This document shows positions 52,691 to 63,995 of a DNA stretch of 64,000 nucleotides, piece by piece. Numbering within the stretch: position 1 is the stretch's first letter; every line of letters starts with the position of its first letter. Location: NCBI GenBank assembly GCA_963920635.1, contig OY987307.1:14771735-14835734 (forward strand), in the 5' to 3' direction. The stretch comes from Pseudeuparius sepicola. Lineage: Eukaryota > Arthropoda > Insecta > Coleoptera > Anthribidae. Below the pieces are notes generated by a model that did no database searches, was not told the DNA's origin, and worked only from the letters and a program-made list of their open reading frames with translations. Position numbers and translations under genes: made by a program.

Positions 52691-55662
52691 AAAATTACAT
52701 TTTCTATCTGTCATATTATGTTGGCACCATAATTTAGAAACACCCTATATAAACCATATTTCCCAACCAATTTATTTTGTTGATATTTGTATTTGTACCG
52801 TGTTAAAAGAATGCCTCACTTTCAAGATTTTTGTTCCAAGATGTGCCACTAATTTCTAGTTTTAGAAAATTTGGAAACAATTGAAATTCTGCCTCATAAT
52901 CTTTTAATACGAGACTTCGAGATCGCAGCTTCAGAAGCTGGGGTTATGTTTAACCCGATGCAGTAAATCTCTCGACGGCACGCCAGTTCGTAGTTGTGCG
53001 GCAATGGTAATATTAAACCAGTTTTGTGTGGCAACATGATTCCGTTCCAAACCAGGGCTATTTGTTGGGGCGAATTTAATTTCCACCCAGAACAACTAAA
53101 TCTACAAACACGGAACTAACTCAACGAGGGTCCTGTACAGCACCCGGCCATAATTAAATCGAAAGTGGAAAGACCGAATAGGGTTTATTTGAGTGGCGGT
53201 GTTTGACTATGAACTCCGGCTAAATTCATTTACAGTGTTTTATTAGATGATCAGTTTATCTATAATTTTTTATATTTCTTTATAATCATGTACTGAAAAT
53301 CTAAGCTGTTGCAATAATTTAAAGTTTGGATGTTTTATTAATAGTTAGGAACGTCTTTTCTCCACAGGAACCTGAAACAAATTTATTTAAGGGCCACTTT
53401 ATCAAGTTATCGCTTAATCGGTGGTTTGTTTTAGAACTGAAATGCTGGCACATGACTCGGTACACTCGAAATCTTACAGAGTTTCGATTCTTGCCGACAA
53501 AGTGAAAGCCTGGATGGATCGATGGATGGATGGAAACCCAACTTAATAGGTAGATACCACAAATTCTCACGTGCGTATTGCTTACACTGGGAATAGTTAT
53601 GAGGACAATATTTATCATTTGTATTGACTATACCTAAAAATTAAAAAGCATAAGTGTGATGATAGGACTAAAAGAATACCTTCTGTATTTAACAAGGGTG
53701 CCTTGTTGCCTCGGTTTTACACACCTACACTAAACATATAAAAAGAAAGGATTGGGTGAAGGTGCATATGATTGTCATGATTAAATGTACCGCCCAATTA
53801 TTGAAAGTGATCTACATTGAGTCGATGACTCTAGTCTGGCCCGTCACTTATTGCTACACTTATCTGGCACACGACGACTTGCCCCGCCTCCTTGGTTCCT
53901 CCAGGCAAAGCCTCCCGGCAGTCCAAACTCGATGAAATGAAAATCCGACAAACTCCGGCAGCCATACGCCCAGACACACAAAATTGCTCCAAAATACGCC
54001 AAATCACAATGCGTGTAATTATTCTGCGATTATTGGAGAAAAATCCTAGATAGGTTACTAGTGCCATAACTATATGGGCCACTCTAAAATTGCTCTCACT
54101 CTTCGAAGCACTGACTTGGAAATGTGCGAAAACGAAGAATGTGTCGGAACACGTAGTCACGATACTACGTAGCCGGAGTGGTTCAAACGAAGGGCAGCAA
54201 AAGTCCATCGGGGATCAACTGAAGGCCAACCCAAACCTACAGCTCGGCAGAACGAAAGGAACACCTCCAGACTTCCCATTCTACAATTCCCAAATTCATT
54301 ATCTCTGCCCAAATAATTCATCCTAACATCTGGCAGAACCTCCACTGACGTCATGCGCAAGGGTCGGTACGGAACCACCGCGCACAGCAGAGCGCCGCCG
54401 CAAGAACGGTCCCGACAGTAAGTAAGTAATGGTCGTCGACCAAAACACCAACGCGCACCACCCGCCATGAAAAAACATTCCGGCAGCCGCAAGACTAGTT
54501 CAAAGAAGGATTCTCTACCAAAATCGGTACATACTCAGGTATTACTCATCACTTTCTATGCTAGTCGAATGTTTCACGATTAAACTGAAAAATTCAACAA
54601 TGTGAACAAACCGCCACCCGAAGTTCGACTATAACTTCGATATTATTTCAGGTAAAACTATTTGAAATCCAGTAAAACTCACCCAGGATGTCCAGCAACC
54701 GACCAAGACCCAGCAAATTTGTCCAGCAATCGACCAAGCCCCAGCAAACTCGTAAAACTTCCAGGGAAAAGCCCCTAATAGTAAATATAGTAAATATCTT
54801 AATAGTGTTAATAGTAAATAACAGTGATACCGTCTTCCCGAGAGACGTCTGATCATACAAAGGATTTCACAACGCACCAAAGTTACATACAAGGAAACAA
54901 CAGATCATTCGAAAACCCCTTAACGTGCCAAATAAATTGCCCAATAAATTCTGTACCATATCTAGAATGTTTTCAGGCACCAAGTGATCATTTAAATTGT
55001 TATTTTCCCTCTGCAAAGTGGTCTAAAATGATAATAATAAATTAATTTAGTAATATATGGCTTTGAATGTTACCATTTTCTCCAAAACAGTTAGATAAAC
55101 AAAAAGCAATAAAAATTATCGTTCCCTTTACCAAAGTTGATATACCGGCGCATTCGCCTGAATTTTAATAAAATAATTTACATGGCAAAGATGTAACAAG
55201 AACAATACATTGTGTATAGGTTTTCAAAGTGAACAAAAAATGGGGTTTTATGTCGGTAGACTACTTCTTGTATATAATAAATAACCAATTCTGTTCCTTC
55301 TAAAAATCCTCTAATCTACTACAGTCTTTAAACTTTATTTTCCCATTTACGGTCTGCATAAGAGAATTATTAACTTGATGCATGGTTCCCTCCCACGTGC
55401 CTTTATGGAACTTTAGATCTTCCACTTTTGGATATATAATATGTTTCCCTTAAAGTTCGAGAATCCATTAGTCTTAAACGATGCAAACAACTCTTTTCTA
55501 GGGAAATAAACAACATTTAACTAATTGCCTTTGTTTATTACCAATGCTGAAGTTATGAATCTGTACATTTGTATAAAGACATTTTTTAGGAACCTTTTAA
55601 ATAGTAAACAGATTTCTTGTTATCATCTTCTTTATTTCTGTACATTTATATAAAGGCATTTT
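52691..55662. other. No gene recognised
   Basis: (GATG)n-like run near 53512-53532. A CpG-richer stretch at 54150-54480 contains TGACGTCA at 54347 and a donor-like ACAGTAAGTAAG at 54415, so a promoter and non-coding exon of a host gene is possible but unsupported. Frames here overlap on both strands and show no known domain. Confidence 0.35.
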
Positions 55663-57095
55663 TTAAGAACCTTTTAAATAGTAAACAGATTTCTTGTTAT
55701 TATCTTCTGCAAGGATCCCCACATAGCTAAAAGAATTTTTAGTGTTGACCACAAATACGTAAATTGCATACGAACCTGTTATTTCCAGATTCGACCACTT
55801 TCGTATCAAATGTGTTTTAAGCTCATTCTCGGTTTCTCTTATATGATTTTCAATGCTCAACTGATTCTTATACTCTTCGGGTATCGCGACAGTGGTTTCT
55901 ATGTAGTCCAGCCTTCGTTTATTGGCATCTACCTCTTCTAATTCTAGCTAGAGTTTTTTACCACTTGCAAAATACGTAGTGCATAGAGGGGTTATTTCCT
56001 TTACGGGGAAAGGGTAGAGTTTGTGAGTCATGTTGGCTCCTTTTTTTACACATCTGGAAGAACGTCGGTTGTATTTATCAGACCCGTTTCTGCGATGTTT
56101 ACTTCTTTCGGGATTATTCAAAAAGCATTCCTAGATTTTGTAAAGAACGTACTACCAGTTTAAAAAAACATTTGTGGGTGATTAGTACATTATTTTTATC
56201 ATCTTCGTCTTCTGTAATCTCTATGTAATTCGTAGGTAAGTAATTAAAGCTAAACGCAGAGAGAGCGTATTGTATAAGCTTTTCTCTCTGTGACGGGTTC
56301 TGTGGCATCATAAGTTGTACCCCAGTTAGTTTCCTCGTATTTTTGTTTCCCCAATGTACGTACTGCAAGAAGTCGTTAAACACCAGGCAACAGCCATTCT
56401 GCAATTTTTCTGTCAATTTTGTCCACATTTTATCGAGAGGAACGGGATAGAATGGAGCAACTTGGAAGTACATTTAATTATTTAATACAGCGAAGTCTCA
56501 TTGCTATTTAATTTGTTATAGCTGTATATTGTTGCCTCCAATCTTATTATACCATGCTCATGCTATTTATCCAAAGTGGAAGAAAATGTTTATATGACAC
56601 ATAAATTTATTATAAATTTTAACTCTCGCATTGGAATTTAACCATGTCAAGTAATCTATGCCTACAGTTTTACCATTTTCCACCATCACATTAGAATCAC
56701 TTCTGTATTCTCCGTAATAGCAAAAGTTGGATATCTTGGATATAATTTTCTTCGTAGGTAGCTATTAAATGAACCACAGATTTCTTTCTTTAAAACAAAG
56801 TTTCTTTTTTCTTTACTTTTTCTTCGCAGTCAGAAAGGTCGCAGATTTTAGTTACCATTATGTTATCGCAACACGGTTGCGAAATTGGCATACGTGATCC
56901 ACGGCCCAGCCGTTGTTCTTTTTCGGCATAATTAATTATCCCCACGTCAGTTAGCAAGTTGTTGTTGTCTAGGATTTCCAAAAGTAGCCACCAACTAAAT
57001 CTCTCGTTTGTAGGCTTTATTTTATTTCCAAAGAGCTGAGGGAAATTCACAAACTGAGAAGAGAACATTACACTTTTCACTACTTCAAACACACT
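55663..57095 (-). pseudogene. Broken gene with replication-initiator-like motifs
   Basis: Collinear - strand pieces make one protein: 57092-56790 (SWWLLLEILDNN, CCDNIMVTKICDLSDC); 56720-56560 (GIDYLTWLNS, RVKIYNKFM); 56551-56500 (GIIRLEATIYSYN); 56473-56114 (GCCLVFNDFLQYVHWGN, ALSAFSFNYLPTNYIEI); and 56030-55663 (KRRLDYIETTVA, GSYAIYVFVV). A tag codon at about 55950 is the only stop in the last piece. The pair RVKIYNK ... RLEATIY resembles the catalytic Tyr/Lys and following Arg-Glu of plasmid/phage Rep_trans-type initiators. I cannot name the family; origin in a virus or selfish replicon is inference. Confidence 0.4.
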
Positions 57096-57529
57096 GCAAC
57101 AATAACTAAAAGTTGCCGTACAGAGAGCGATCTGTTCACACAGAATGTCTGGAGACTAATAATTAATTTGATTGCAAATCTCCTGTTTTATAGATTCCAA
57201 CTAACTTATTCATGCACTTCCGCGCATGCGTAGCAAGCAGTTACGTTGCACAGCATTACATCATCCTATAGTTAGCTAGAACCTACATCGAATTGTTTGG
57301 ACTATAACTTGGCTTCGCGAGAGATATTCTTATCTGGAGGCTGTGACGTAGGTAGTTAAAACCCGGGTAGTTTTCGTACCTAATTGCAATTGGGTTTGGG
57401 GTAATGACCTGAGTAATTACAATGACACCAGTGTGGGCGCCTAGAGAGAGAGAGAGCAATATTTTCCAATGCATTAAAAAGAGATGGGATGTGTTTGCCT
57501 GAAGTGCCCCCCTTCCTACTAGCATCAAA

Positions 57530-57965
57530 TATAATAATATTAATAATATAAAAATAATAATAATAAATTGTTTATTTACAAAACTTACAAAGGGATAAAA
57601 TGAAAATAAGTATATAAGGCCTTAATAAATAAGGCCTTAAATAAAAAGTTTCCCAGATATAACAGTGCCCGATTACCCATTTTAAGCCAACTCGGCTTTT
57701 TATAAACCGAGGACATGTTCATATTTTCTCATCATCATTATTAATCGGCAACAACTATTTTGTACTTTTTGAATGCGATACTTATTCGCTTTATCCAAAC
57801 AAAAATGATAAATAAAGTCACAATAGCTAAATTTGGAAAGCCCAAGAGATTCGCTTAGATTTCTAAGAAGTTGCGTATTACTGAGGCAATGTCGACTATC
57901 ATACAGCATTTTTAAAGCCGCATAAGACCGTTGCAGGGGTTTCTTCACATGATCACGAAATATAT
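57530..57965 (-). pseudogene. 3' fragment of a LINE
   Basis: The - strand frame 57948-57700 reads FSYCDFIYHFCLDK, YRIQKVQNSCCRLIM and KYEHVLGL, similar to the C-terminal region of the LINE at 46912-49560. AT-rich TAA repeats at 57529-57580 mark its 3' end. Heavily 5'-truncated. Confidence 0.7.
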
Positions 57966-59031
57966 GAGTTTATTATCCATAACAATTCCAAGATTCCTGG
58001 CACCTTTCGCCACGGGCAGAGGGACACCATCCAAGTGGACAACTACTTGTTCAGATAAATATGTCCTTGGATTGAGTTAGAAAAGCAACTTTTCATTTTT
58101 GATTACTGCAAACAAATTCTTCATATAAACTATTGTTTGCGAAATAAATAAGATCGGCACGTAGCTGTTTCCTCTCATGTATACAGGGTGGCCAGAAAAT
58201 ACAAATATTTCTAAATGGAAGGAAACGCCATTTGTATTTTTAATTTTAAATTAAATCTTACCAATTGTCTGATATACCTTCTATCCAACTAGCCAGTAAA
58301 TGGATGAGTTTCAATTGCAATCTGAATTCAATAAAAAATAATCCAAAATACCAATTCAACACCTTTATTAAAAAAATCAAAACGTGGATTGTACTACTTT
58401 TTTTAGATCCATCTATATTGTTCTATAATGTTCCAGAGAAATGAAACAGATTATAACAGGATGGCTTTGCTATGATGGATTATTGCCTCTAGATCGATAT
58501 GCGATACTGTCGCAGCTCTTGGTGCTGTCACGTTAATTCGTTGATTGAGAGCTTGATTGATATTTTAGACATCTGAAATATTACGGAAATTAATCACAGA
58601 TGTGTTGTATTTTGTGCCTGGCATTTTTGTAAATAATTGCAGAACTTTTATATATTTTCATAAGGGTATACTGTATGGAGACCATTTACAAATATTTTAA
58701 AAATGCAAATGAAAACAACAAATATGATATTCTCTACCATTGCAAGATTAAGTTTAGGTACCAAATTTGAATACGATATCTTAATCGAAATTTATCGCGG
58801 ATACACACAGATACAGACATATAGAATGGCACCAATTTTAAGAATAACTGTTGAATTGTCTTTATCAGCCTTTATTACGATTAGATTATCATCTGAAATT
58901 TTACGCTTTATAGAATTGATCAAAGTAGGTAAGTTATATTATAATTACCCTGTTTTATATTAACATTATTGTGAATTTCCACTAAACCTCTCTCAAACCT
59001 CTTAAAATAGTTTGTGTTTCAACTGTCGATT
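57966..59031. other. No gene recognised
   Basis: TATACAGGGTGGCCAGAAAATAC at about 58181 is another repeat end. A frame at 58703-58963 is followed by a GTAAGT-like donor but has no recognisable domain. Confidence 0.4.
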
Positions 59032-59793
59032 CAAACATATCACAGCTTATAAGCTAGATAATTGGACATATTTTATTTTAATATTAATAATAAACGATAG
59101 CCATTTTGTTGAACAACTGAGAGGGCGGACGGCCTGGAGGCATCGTGGAAGGTGACAGGGGATATTACCAACTTTATTTATGGAAATATCAAGGAAATTA
59201 ATTTACAATTTTCTATATATAGAAAACGAACGCAAACTGATCATACCATTTCTAATTTTTCTAATCATCCACTTCAACAAAAAATGTCAGCTTTATTGCT
59301 ACATCCATCGTCTACTTAATATACCTATGTCTTCAGAAAATTATAAAAACGAACTTAATACGATCAAACAAATCGCCTTCAATAACCATTATAACCCTTC
59401 TACTATAGACTCTTTCATCCAAAAAATCAAATATAATAAATTAAAAATCCTCCTCCTCATCGATATTAAATTTTTTTATATATGTATAACTTTTTCAAAG
59501 AAATTAACTTCTCTTTTTAAAAATAAATAAGATTTCCTCTTTATTATTTCAGTTATTGTTAAACAAAAATTTATTTACACGCCCATGTCGATTTCATATT
59601 GCGCGGGCTTTTTAGTGTTATTCATGGTTTCCACTCGAGTTGGTAATATCGAAATTCCCCCGTCACCTTCCACGATGCCTCCAGGCCATCCGGCCTCTCA
59701 GTTGTTCAACAAAATGGCTATCGTATAGTTAATTAATATTAAAATAAAATATGTCCAATTATTTAGCTTATAAGCTGTGATATGTTTGAATGA
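59032..59793. repeat. Inverted repeat around a Penelope-like ORF fragment
   Basis: ATTCAAACATATCACAGC at 59032 pairs with GCTGTGATATGTTTGAAT ending 59793. The arms (about 135 bp) continue through GCTTATAAGCT, TTGGACATATTTTATTTTAA and TGGAAGGTGACGGGGG-type tracts. Inside is a frame related to Penelope-like elements. Confidence 0.75.
59180..59530 (+). pseudogene. Penelope-like element ORF fragment
   Basis: 116 codons; residues about 33-80 read CYIHRLLNIPMSSENY, LNTIKQIAFNNHYNPSTID, a segment typical between RT and endonuclease of Penelope-like elements. No RT motifs upstream and no GIY-YIG downstream, so it is a fragment. Confidence 0.5.
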
Positions 59794-59980
59794 TTTAATG
59801 TTTTTAACATGTGACAAAGCTGTTCTATCGTCGTCTATAGTTTTATATAACATATGGCATCTCAAAATTTTTTGTACACCTCTGACAAGTGAGTATAACG
59901 CAAATTGAAAAGAAATTCAGTTTTCCCAACATTATTATACGTTTTCCATCCTCTAAATTGTGTCATGCTCTCTTCCAGGT

Positions 59981-60016
59981 GGTACTGATGATGGCGAAAG
60001 CCGAAAGCGCTCTACC
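59981..60016 (+). ncRNA. Hammerhead ribozyme motif 2
   Basis: GGTA (59981-59984), CTGATGA (59985-59991), helix II (T)GGC-GAAA-GCC (59992-60002), GAAA (60003-60006), minimal helix III AG-CG-CT (60006-60011), C17 at 60012, then TACC (60013-60016), which pairs perfectly with GGTA as helix I. Predicted cleavage is between 60012 and 60013. As in motif 1 there is an extra U before helix II. It lies about 190 bp after the Penelope-like inverted repeat. Confidence 0.75.
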
Positions 60017-60239
60017 ATGCCAATTTAAATAAATATATATTTGCACGAAAATACACCTCGCGTTTTCATATACTTTCTTTTTGTTTGGTGTCAACGGTAG
60101 ATACTTGTCAATCCTAGATTTTACAGAGATCGGTGAAATAGACTTGACACGTAATTTATCTAGATACATCAGTATATGATAACGCACGGTAACGAAACGA
60201 TGAGCTTTGTAAATTATCGGGGTTGGTTGACAGCTCAAT

Positions 60240-61657
60240 AGTACTATTTTTTTAGATATGTACGGATTACGTGGGCGGTAAACTTGTTTTGTCGGTTTGA
60301 AATTTAATAAACGGATTTCGTGCAAAGCCAGAGGTGTTGTGCCTCTCATATGTTCAAATAACGGTGATTCGGTATCCAAACATTTTCTAAATCGATTGGA
60401 ATTTCGGTCAGATAATGCTAAGGGCGGTAGTGATCAGTACGGTCGGATATGTCGGTCACGGTAGTCACGGCGGTTTCCGCGAGTTTCGGTATTTTCGTAC
60501 GTTCCCCAAAACTCAGTGTTTCAGTTTTGGGACCAGAAAATTCTGCGAGCCTGGTTATGTCACCTGTGGCGGTTTCCACAGGTTCCGGCGACCTATCAGT
60601 TCTCGTAAAAATTTCTCGACAGGTTTCGAGGACGCGGTCAGAAACTTGTACGAGGTCGAATCTACTATCCGCAGCGGAGTCCACGACTCCTTGCAGCTCT
60701 TCGAACCTCGCAAAAATTTGTCGGTATTGTTTTGTACCGCAGTCAGAAAATTCCGCGAGGTCGATTACTACATCCACGGCGACGCCCGCAGATCCCTTCA
60801 ATCCCTCGTCCCTCGCAGGAATTTTCCGACAACGGTCGGTTTCGCGGTGGAGAACCTCTACGAGGAAAAATCGTTTCGGCGGATATGTAGACGGAATTTT
60901 GACAGCAAATTGCGATATAACCACGCAAGCTGGATAAATATCCAGCGGAATTCCCCCATGAAGGCGCATTAGAGTTTGCAAATCGGTGACATATTTTGAC
61001 ACTAGCGCCCCGGTGCGATGGCGTCTCCTACCTATCTCTCCTTCTCAATACAATTTATAATTAACGGGAAAATATAAAAGATATCAAAATCGCGTATAAA
61101 TTCCGGCCAAGTAGTCCAAGTTCTCCGGTTATTACCACAGACCTATAATAGGTATGTGTTATTACGAAACCAAAGCTCCGCGTCTCCCTCTAGCAGTTTC
61201 GGCATGTGAGGCAACAGCCTGTCCGTATGAATGTTTCTTGCCCTACAAATATCTTCTAATCGCTCAATGAAATCCACGGGATCGGTCCTACCATTAAAAG
61301 AAACTCTCCTCTTGTAAACTTCGAGTGGTTCTTCGACAAGTTGCGCAAGCAACGACGGTACTGTATAACCTATAATTGACGGAACTGTTGCGGTATTACA
61401 CGTAGAGATTGTAACAGTTGTACAGGAAGGACAGCATTTGCCAAGGTATACGTCGGTGACCTAATAGTTGCGGCGGGCCCTAAGTCTGAATACGCAAGTT
61501 CCGAGTTCTTCGGCGGCGGTGTCACTCGTCCTTCACGGATAAACCGATAAACCCTACAGGCCGTTTTTGTTTTTCCTTGGTAGTGCCGGTAATAGCTAAC
61601 GCAAACTTCGTTAATTCGAAATTTAAATAGAATTCCTTTAACCGGTATATCCATCAT
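60240..61657 (-). pseudogene. Decayed Gypsy gag and start of pol
   Basis: On the - strand, 61657-61370 is a Gag-like N-terminus and 61352-61143 reads FNGRTDPVDFIERLEDICRA and LLEGDAELWFRNN, a classical insect LTR-Gag motif. YVTDLQTLMRLHGG at about 60990 continues it. A CpG-rich block follows (60960-60418). Then 60379-60270 reads HMRGTTPLALHEIRLL and KPTKQVYRPRNP, the start of an RT. No zinc knuckle, protease or RT core is recognisable. Truncated and frameshifted. Confidence 0.55.
60418..61002 (-). repeat. CpG-rich block with degenerate internal repeats, open on both strands
   Basis: LAEFS recurs on the - strand translation (RLAEFSG, DLAEFSD), as do REIFTR/RQIFARF/RKIPARD segments, giving a degenerate repeat of roughly 60-70 codons. 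The + strand is also open over most of the block. The composition differs from the AT-rich surroundings. Probably a repeat-expanded, coiled-coil-like Gag segment. Confidence 0.4.
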
Positions 61658-62059
61658 ACACGTATATCTGCTGCTATTTAATCCGGCGTTACCTGTTATT
61701 AGTTATTTCGGCGAATAAAGTTAAGAATCCCCTCAGCAATAAAACCGATGCGGTGCGTGCTATCAAAAATTGCTTGGTCACGGACGCAAAGCACAATAAA
61801 AACACCGCGCGGGAACAAAAAACGAAATCAAATAAAAATAGCGCGGTGCGACTTGCCAACGATCGTCGATTCCCTACAACGCGAGGTCCGTTCATTTCGG
61901 CTGGTCTCCGGTGTTTTTTGTATTCCCCCAAAAAAAAATTAAATTACCTAGACAAAAAAACTCTTTTTGAATTCACGGAAAACGATCGCTAAAATATGCG
62001 AAACCAATCGGTATCTAAATTTCCTAAGTCAATTCAACTGTTTTTATTCCGGTTCCGGC
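61658..62059. other. No gene recognised; possibly LTR or leader of the decayed Gypsy
   Basis: Moderately GC-rich, short overlapping frames only. Its position just upstream (- strand) of gag fits an LTR/leader, but no second copy lies in the window. Confidence 0.35.
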
Positions 62060-62320
62060 AAGCTGTTATATTAACACGAGTAAATATGTAGCGCGACTTA
62101 AATTCAGTGAACGCAGATACTGGTTTTTAAAAAGATTTATTTTTCTCAAAAGGTACAATCTACAATAGATGTGAACCGTGAAATGGCTATGTCGAGACTG
62201 AATACACAAGAACGGGTGAAAACATAAAAAGTAACATTACTGCTGACAAAGGTGTTACATTACAATTATTACAAGAACTGCTTGTTTAACAAGTGTTTTC
62301 TAGTTGGCGTTGATATAACT
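62060..62320 (-). repeat. 3' LTR of the right-end errantivirus (far end approximate)
   Basis: On the - strand a purine tract (GGGGATGGAGG, 62321-62331) is followed by AGTTAT, exactly the arrangement at 9737-9746 in the other errantivirus-like element. AATAAA on the - strand near 62130 is a polyadenylation signal. The other boundary cannot be fixed without the second LTR. Confidence 0.55.
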
Positions 62321-62348
62321 CCTCCATCCCCAAATCGAGGTATATTTT

Positions 62349-63995
62349 TCAGTGGTTGAAAAATATCCGAGGGTTGGCTTGTGGATTTTCTTCCGCTTGG
62401 GCCGGTGCTACGTCTGTACATCTTCTTTTCTTGACTTGAATTATTAAAATGTACAATAAGGCAATCAGAATAAGTCCATAAATTGGTAATGTCCAAAAAC
62501 TGGTTGACAGCGGATCTAGTGATTCTTCTACCGGTGTTAATCGTTGTTGGTCCATTTGAAGCTTATGTATTTCGTCAAGTCGAATATTTTGTAGCTTTAG
62601 TGTTGGTAATTTTCTGGGGTTTTCGGTTGTTGCAATTTTGATTTCTGGTAATAACAAGGGTTGTCCCTGATTTACGGATTTGTCATTAATAAAGTTATAA
62701 TGTTTCAGTCGGAATTGGCATCCAGTCGGGATATTGATGAGATAATTTCCTTGAAGTGTTATGAAGTCGGTAGTTTCACATAATGTTTGGATTTTCGTTT
62801 TATTGGGAAAAATTCCAATATAGTGTGAATTGTCAATTTCTTGTACGAATTCTTCGTTAACTCGAACAGGGGTGAGCTGGCAGTTCCTTGGCGTAATCGT
62901 CAGTTGAAGTAATTGGAATAAACAATCTTCTTTAACTGCTCCTTCGATGAGAGAGTTTTCGGGACAGTAGAATTTGGGATGCAGGTTGGTGCAGGGAAGT
63001 GATACATATTGGTAGAAATTCTCATTCATGATCAGATATGTATTTTTAGGAATTATTGTGGTGGAATTTTGTGTTGGAATAGAAAATAAGTGATAGTATG
63101 AAAACGATTCTGGCATAGTGATTGGAAAATGAACAACGAAAATTATTTTCGATCCTGAATAGTAAGATTCTACATTTAGAACATCGTAATATCGATGAAT
63201 GTCTGTTTTTAAGGGAAAAATTAACTGTTCAGGTGAATAAAGAGTTTCTAAAATTTTTATAATATGTTGCAAATCATCAATTTTTAGTATGCTACTATGA
63301 ACTTTACCTAGTCGGGAAAATGTCACAGCATTTTCTATGTCGTTTAATAACTGTAAAACCACGTTTAGTAGTAAATTAATTTGGTCTAAAATATCTCTCA
63401 TTTTTGTATAAATTATGAATTCTGATTCAAACTTATTAACAAAATCTTCTATTACGATATTTAAGCGTTTTGTTATAAGTTCTTGATCATGTTTAATTAA
63501 TGAAACTGTTTTATTAAAATTATTGATAATTCTTGTCGTCAATGAGATTTCTTTGTTTAACTTTTTGACAACAATTTTTTGATTATCCTGTAGATTCTTA
63601 ATAGCTTGATCGTAATAGTAGGCATCGTCTGCATCTAAATTTCCGGTAATGGTTTTTATTATGGAACCTAATCCGTTTATAAGACCACGTTTTGTTCTAC
63701 CAGCTGGATTGAGTGTGTCGAACTTTGTTTCTGCTGTATGTAACTGATACTTTAAAGCTTTATCAAAATTAATTAGGTCAACGGCGAAAGCATTTTTAAA
63801 GAAATCTTTCGCAACAAGGGAAATATCACTGTACTGATTTTTAATGAGTTCAATTTCATTTTTTATGGGGTTAAGATCAATGTAATGAATAAAGGTATGG
63901 GTTCGGGAGTAAACTTTGGCAGTTCCAAGTTTATAAGGAAGGATCCCTGGATTTTTGTCGAGTTTAGTTATGGTTATGTCTGTCTGTACCTGCAC
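62349..63995 (-). CDS. env: Errantivirus Env (F-like fusion protein), N-terminus beyond the window
   Basis: An open frame of 548 codons reaching the window edge; the first residues (QTDITITKLDKNPG) normally follow a signal peptide, which is therefore outside. A furin-type site RTKRG at about residues 100-104 is followed by LINGLGSIIKTITGNLD, DADDAYYYD, the conserved segment of errantivirus and baculovirus F proteins. A long helical part, a Cys-containing ectodomain and a C-terminal anchor (LPIYGLILIALLYILII, residues about 505-521) with a short basic tail complete it. No stop or frameshift, unlike the related env at 9792-11390. It would mediate membrane fusion and make the element potentially infectious; activity is not shown. 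Confidence 0.88.
   Translation of the reverse strand: MQVQTDITITKLDKNPGILPYKLGTAKVYSRTHTFIHYIDLNPIKNEIELIKNQYSDISLVAKDFFKNAFAVDLINFDKALKYQLHTAETKFDTLNPAGRTKRGLINGLGSIIKTITGNLDADDAYYYDQAIKNLQDNQKIVVKKLNKEISLTTRIINNFNKTVSLIKHDQELITKRLNIVIEDFVNKFESEFIIYTKMRDILDQINLLLNVVLQLLNDIENAVTFSRLGKVHSSILKIDDLQHIIKILETLYSPEQLIFPLKTDIHRYYDVLNVESYYSGSKIIFVVHFPITMPESFSYYHLFSIPTQNSTTIIPKNTYLIMNENFYQYVSLPCTNLHPKFYCPENSLIEGAVKEDCLFQLLQLTITPRNCQLTPVRVNEEFVQEIDNSHYIGIFPNKTKIQTLCETTDFITLQGNYLINIPTGCQFRLKHYNFINDKSVNQGQPLLLPEIKIATTENPRKLPTLKLQNIRLDEIHKLQMDQQRLTPVEESLDPLSTSFWTLPIYGLILIALLYILIIQVKKRRCTDVAPAQAEENPQANPRIFFNH

Noticed and set aside
54150..54480. Host promoter and first exon (CpG-rich, CRE-like TGACGTCA, donor-like GTAAGTAAG)
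   Set aside because: No coding exon or acceptor partner can be identified in the window; kept only as a remark.
58703..58963. Exon of a receptor-like host gene with a GTAAGT donor
   Set aside because: Hydrophobic frame of 86 codons without recognisable motif; splice-like signals are common by chance.
60415..60972. + strand frame of 185 codons
   Set aside because: It is the antisense of the CpG-rich Gag-associated block; the - strand reading continues recognisable Gag text upstream.
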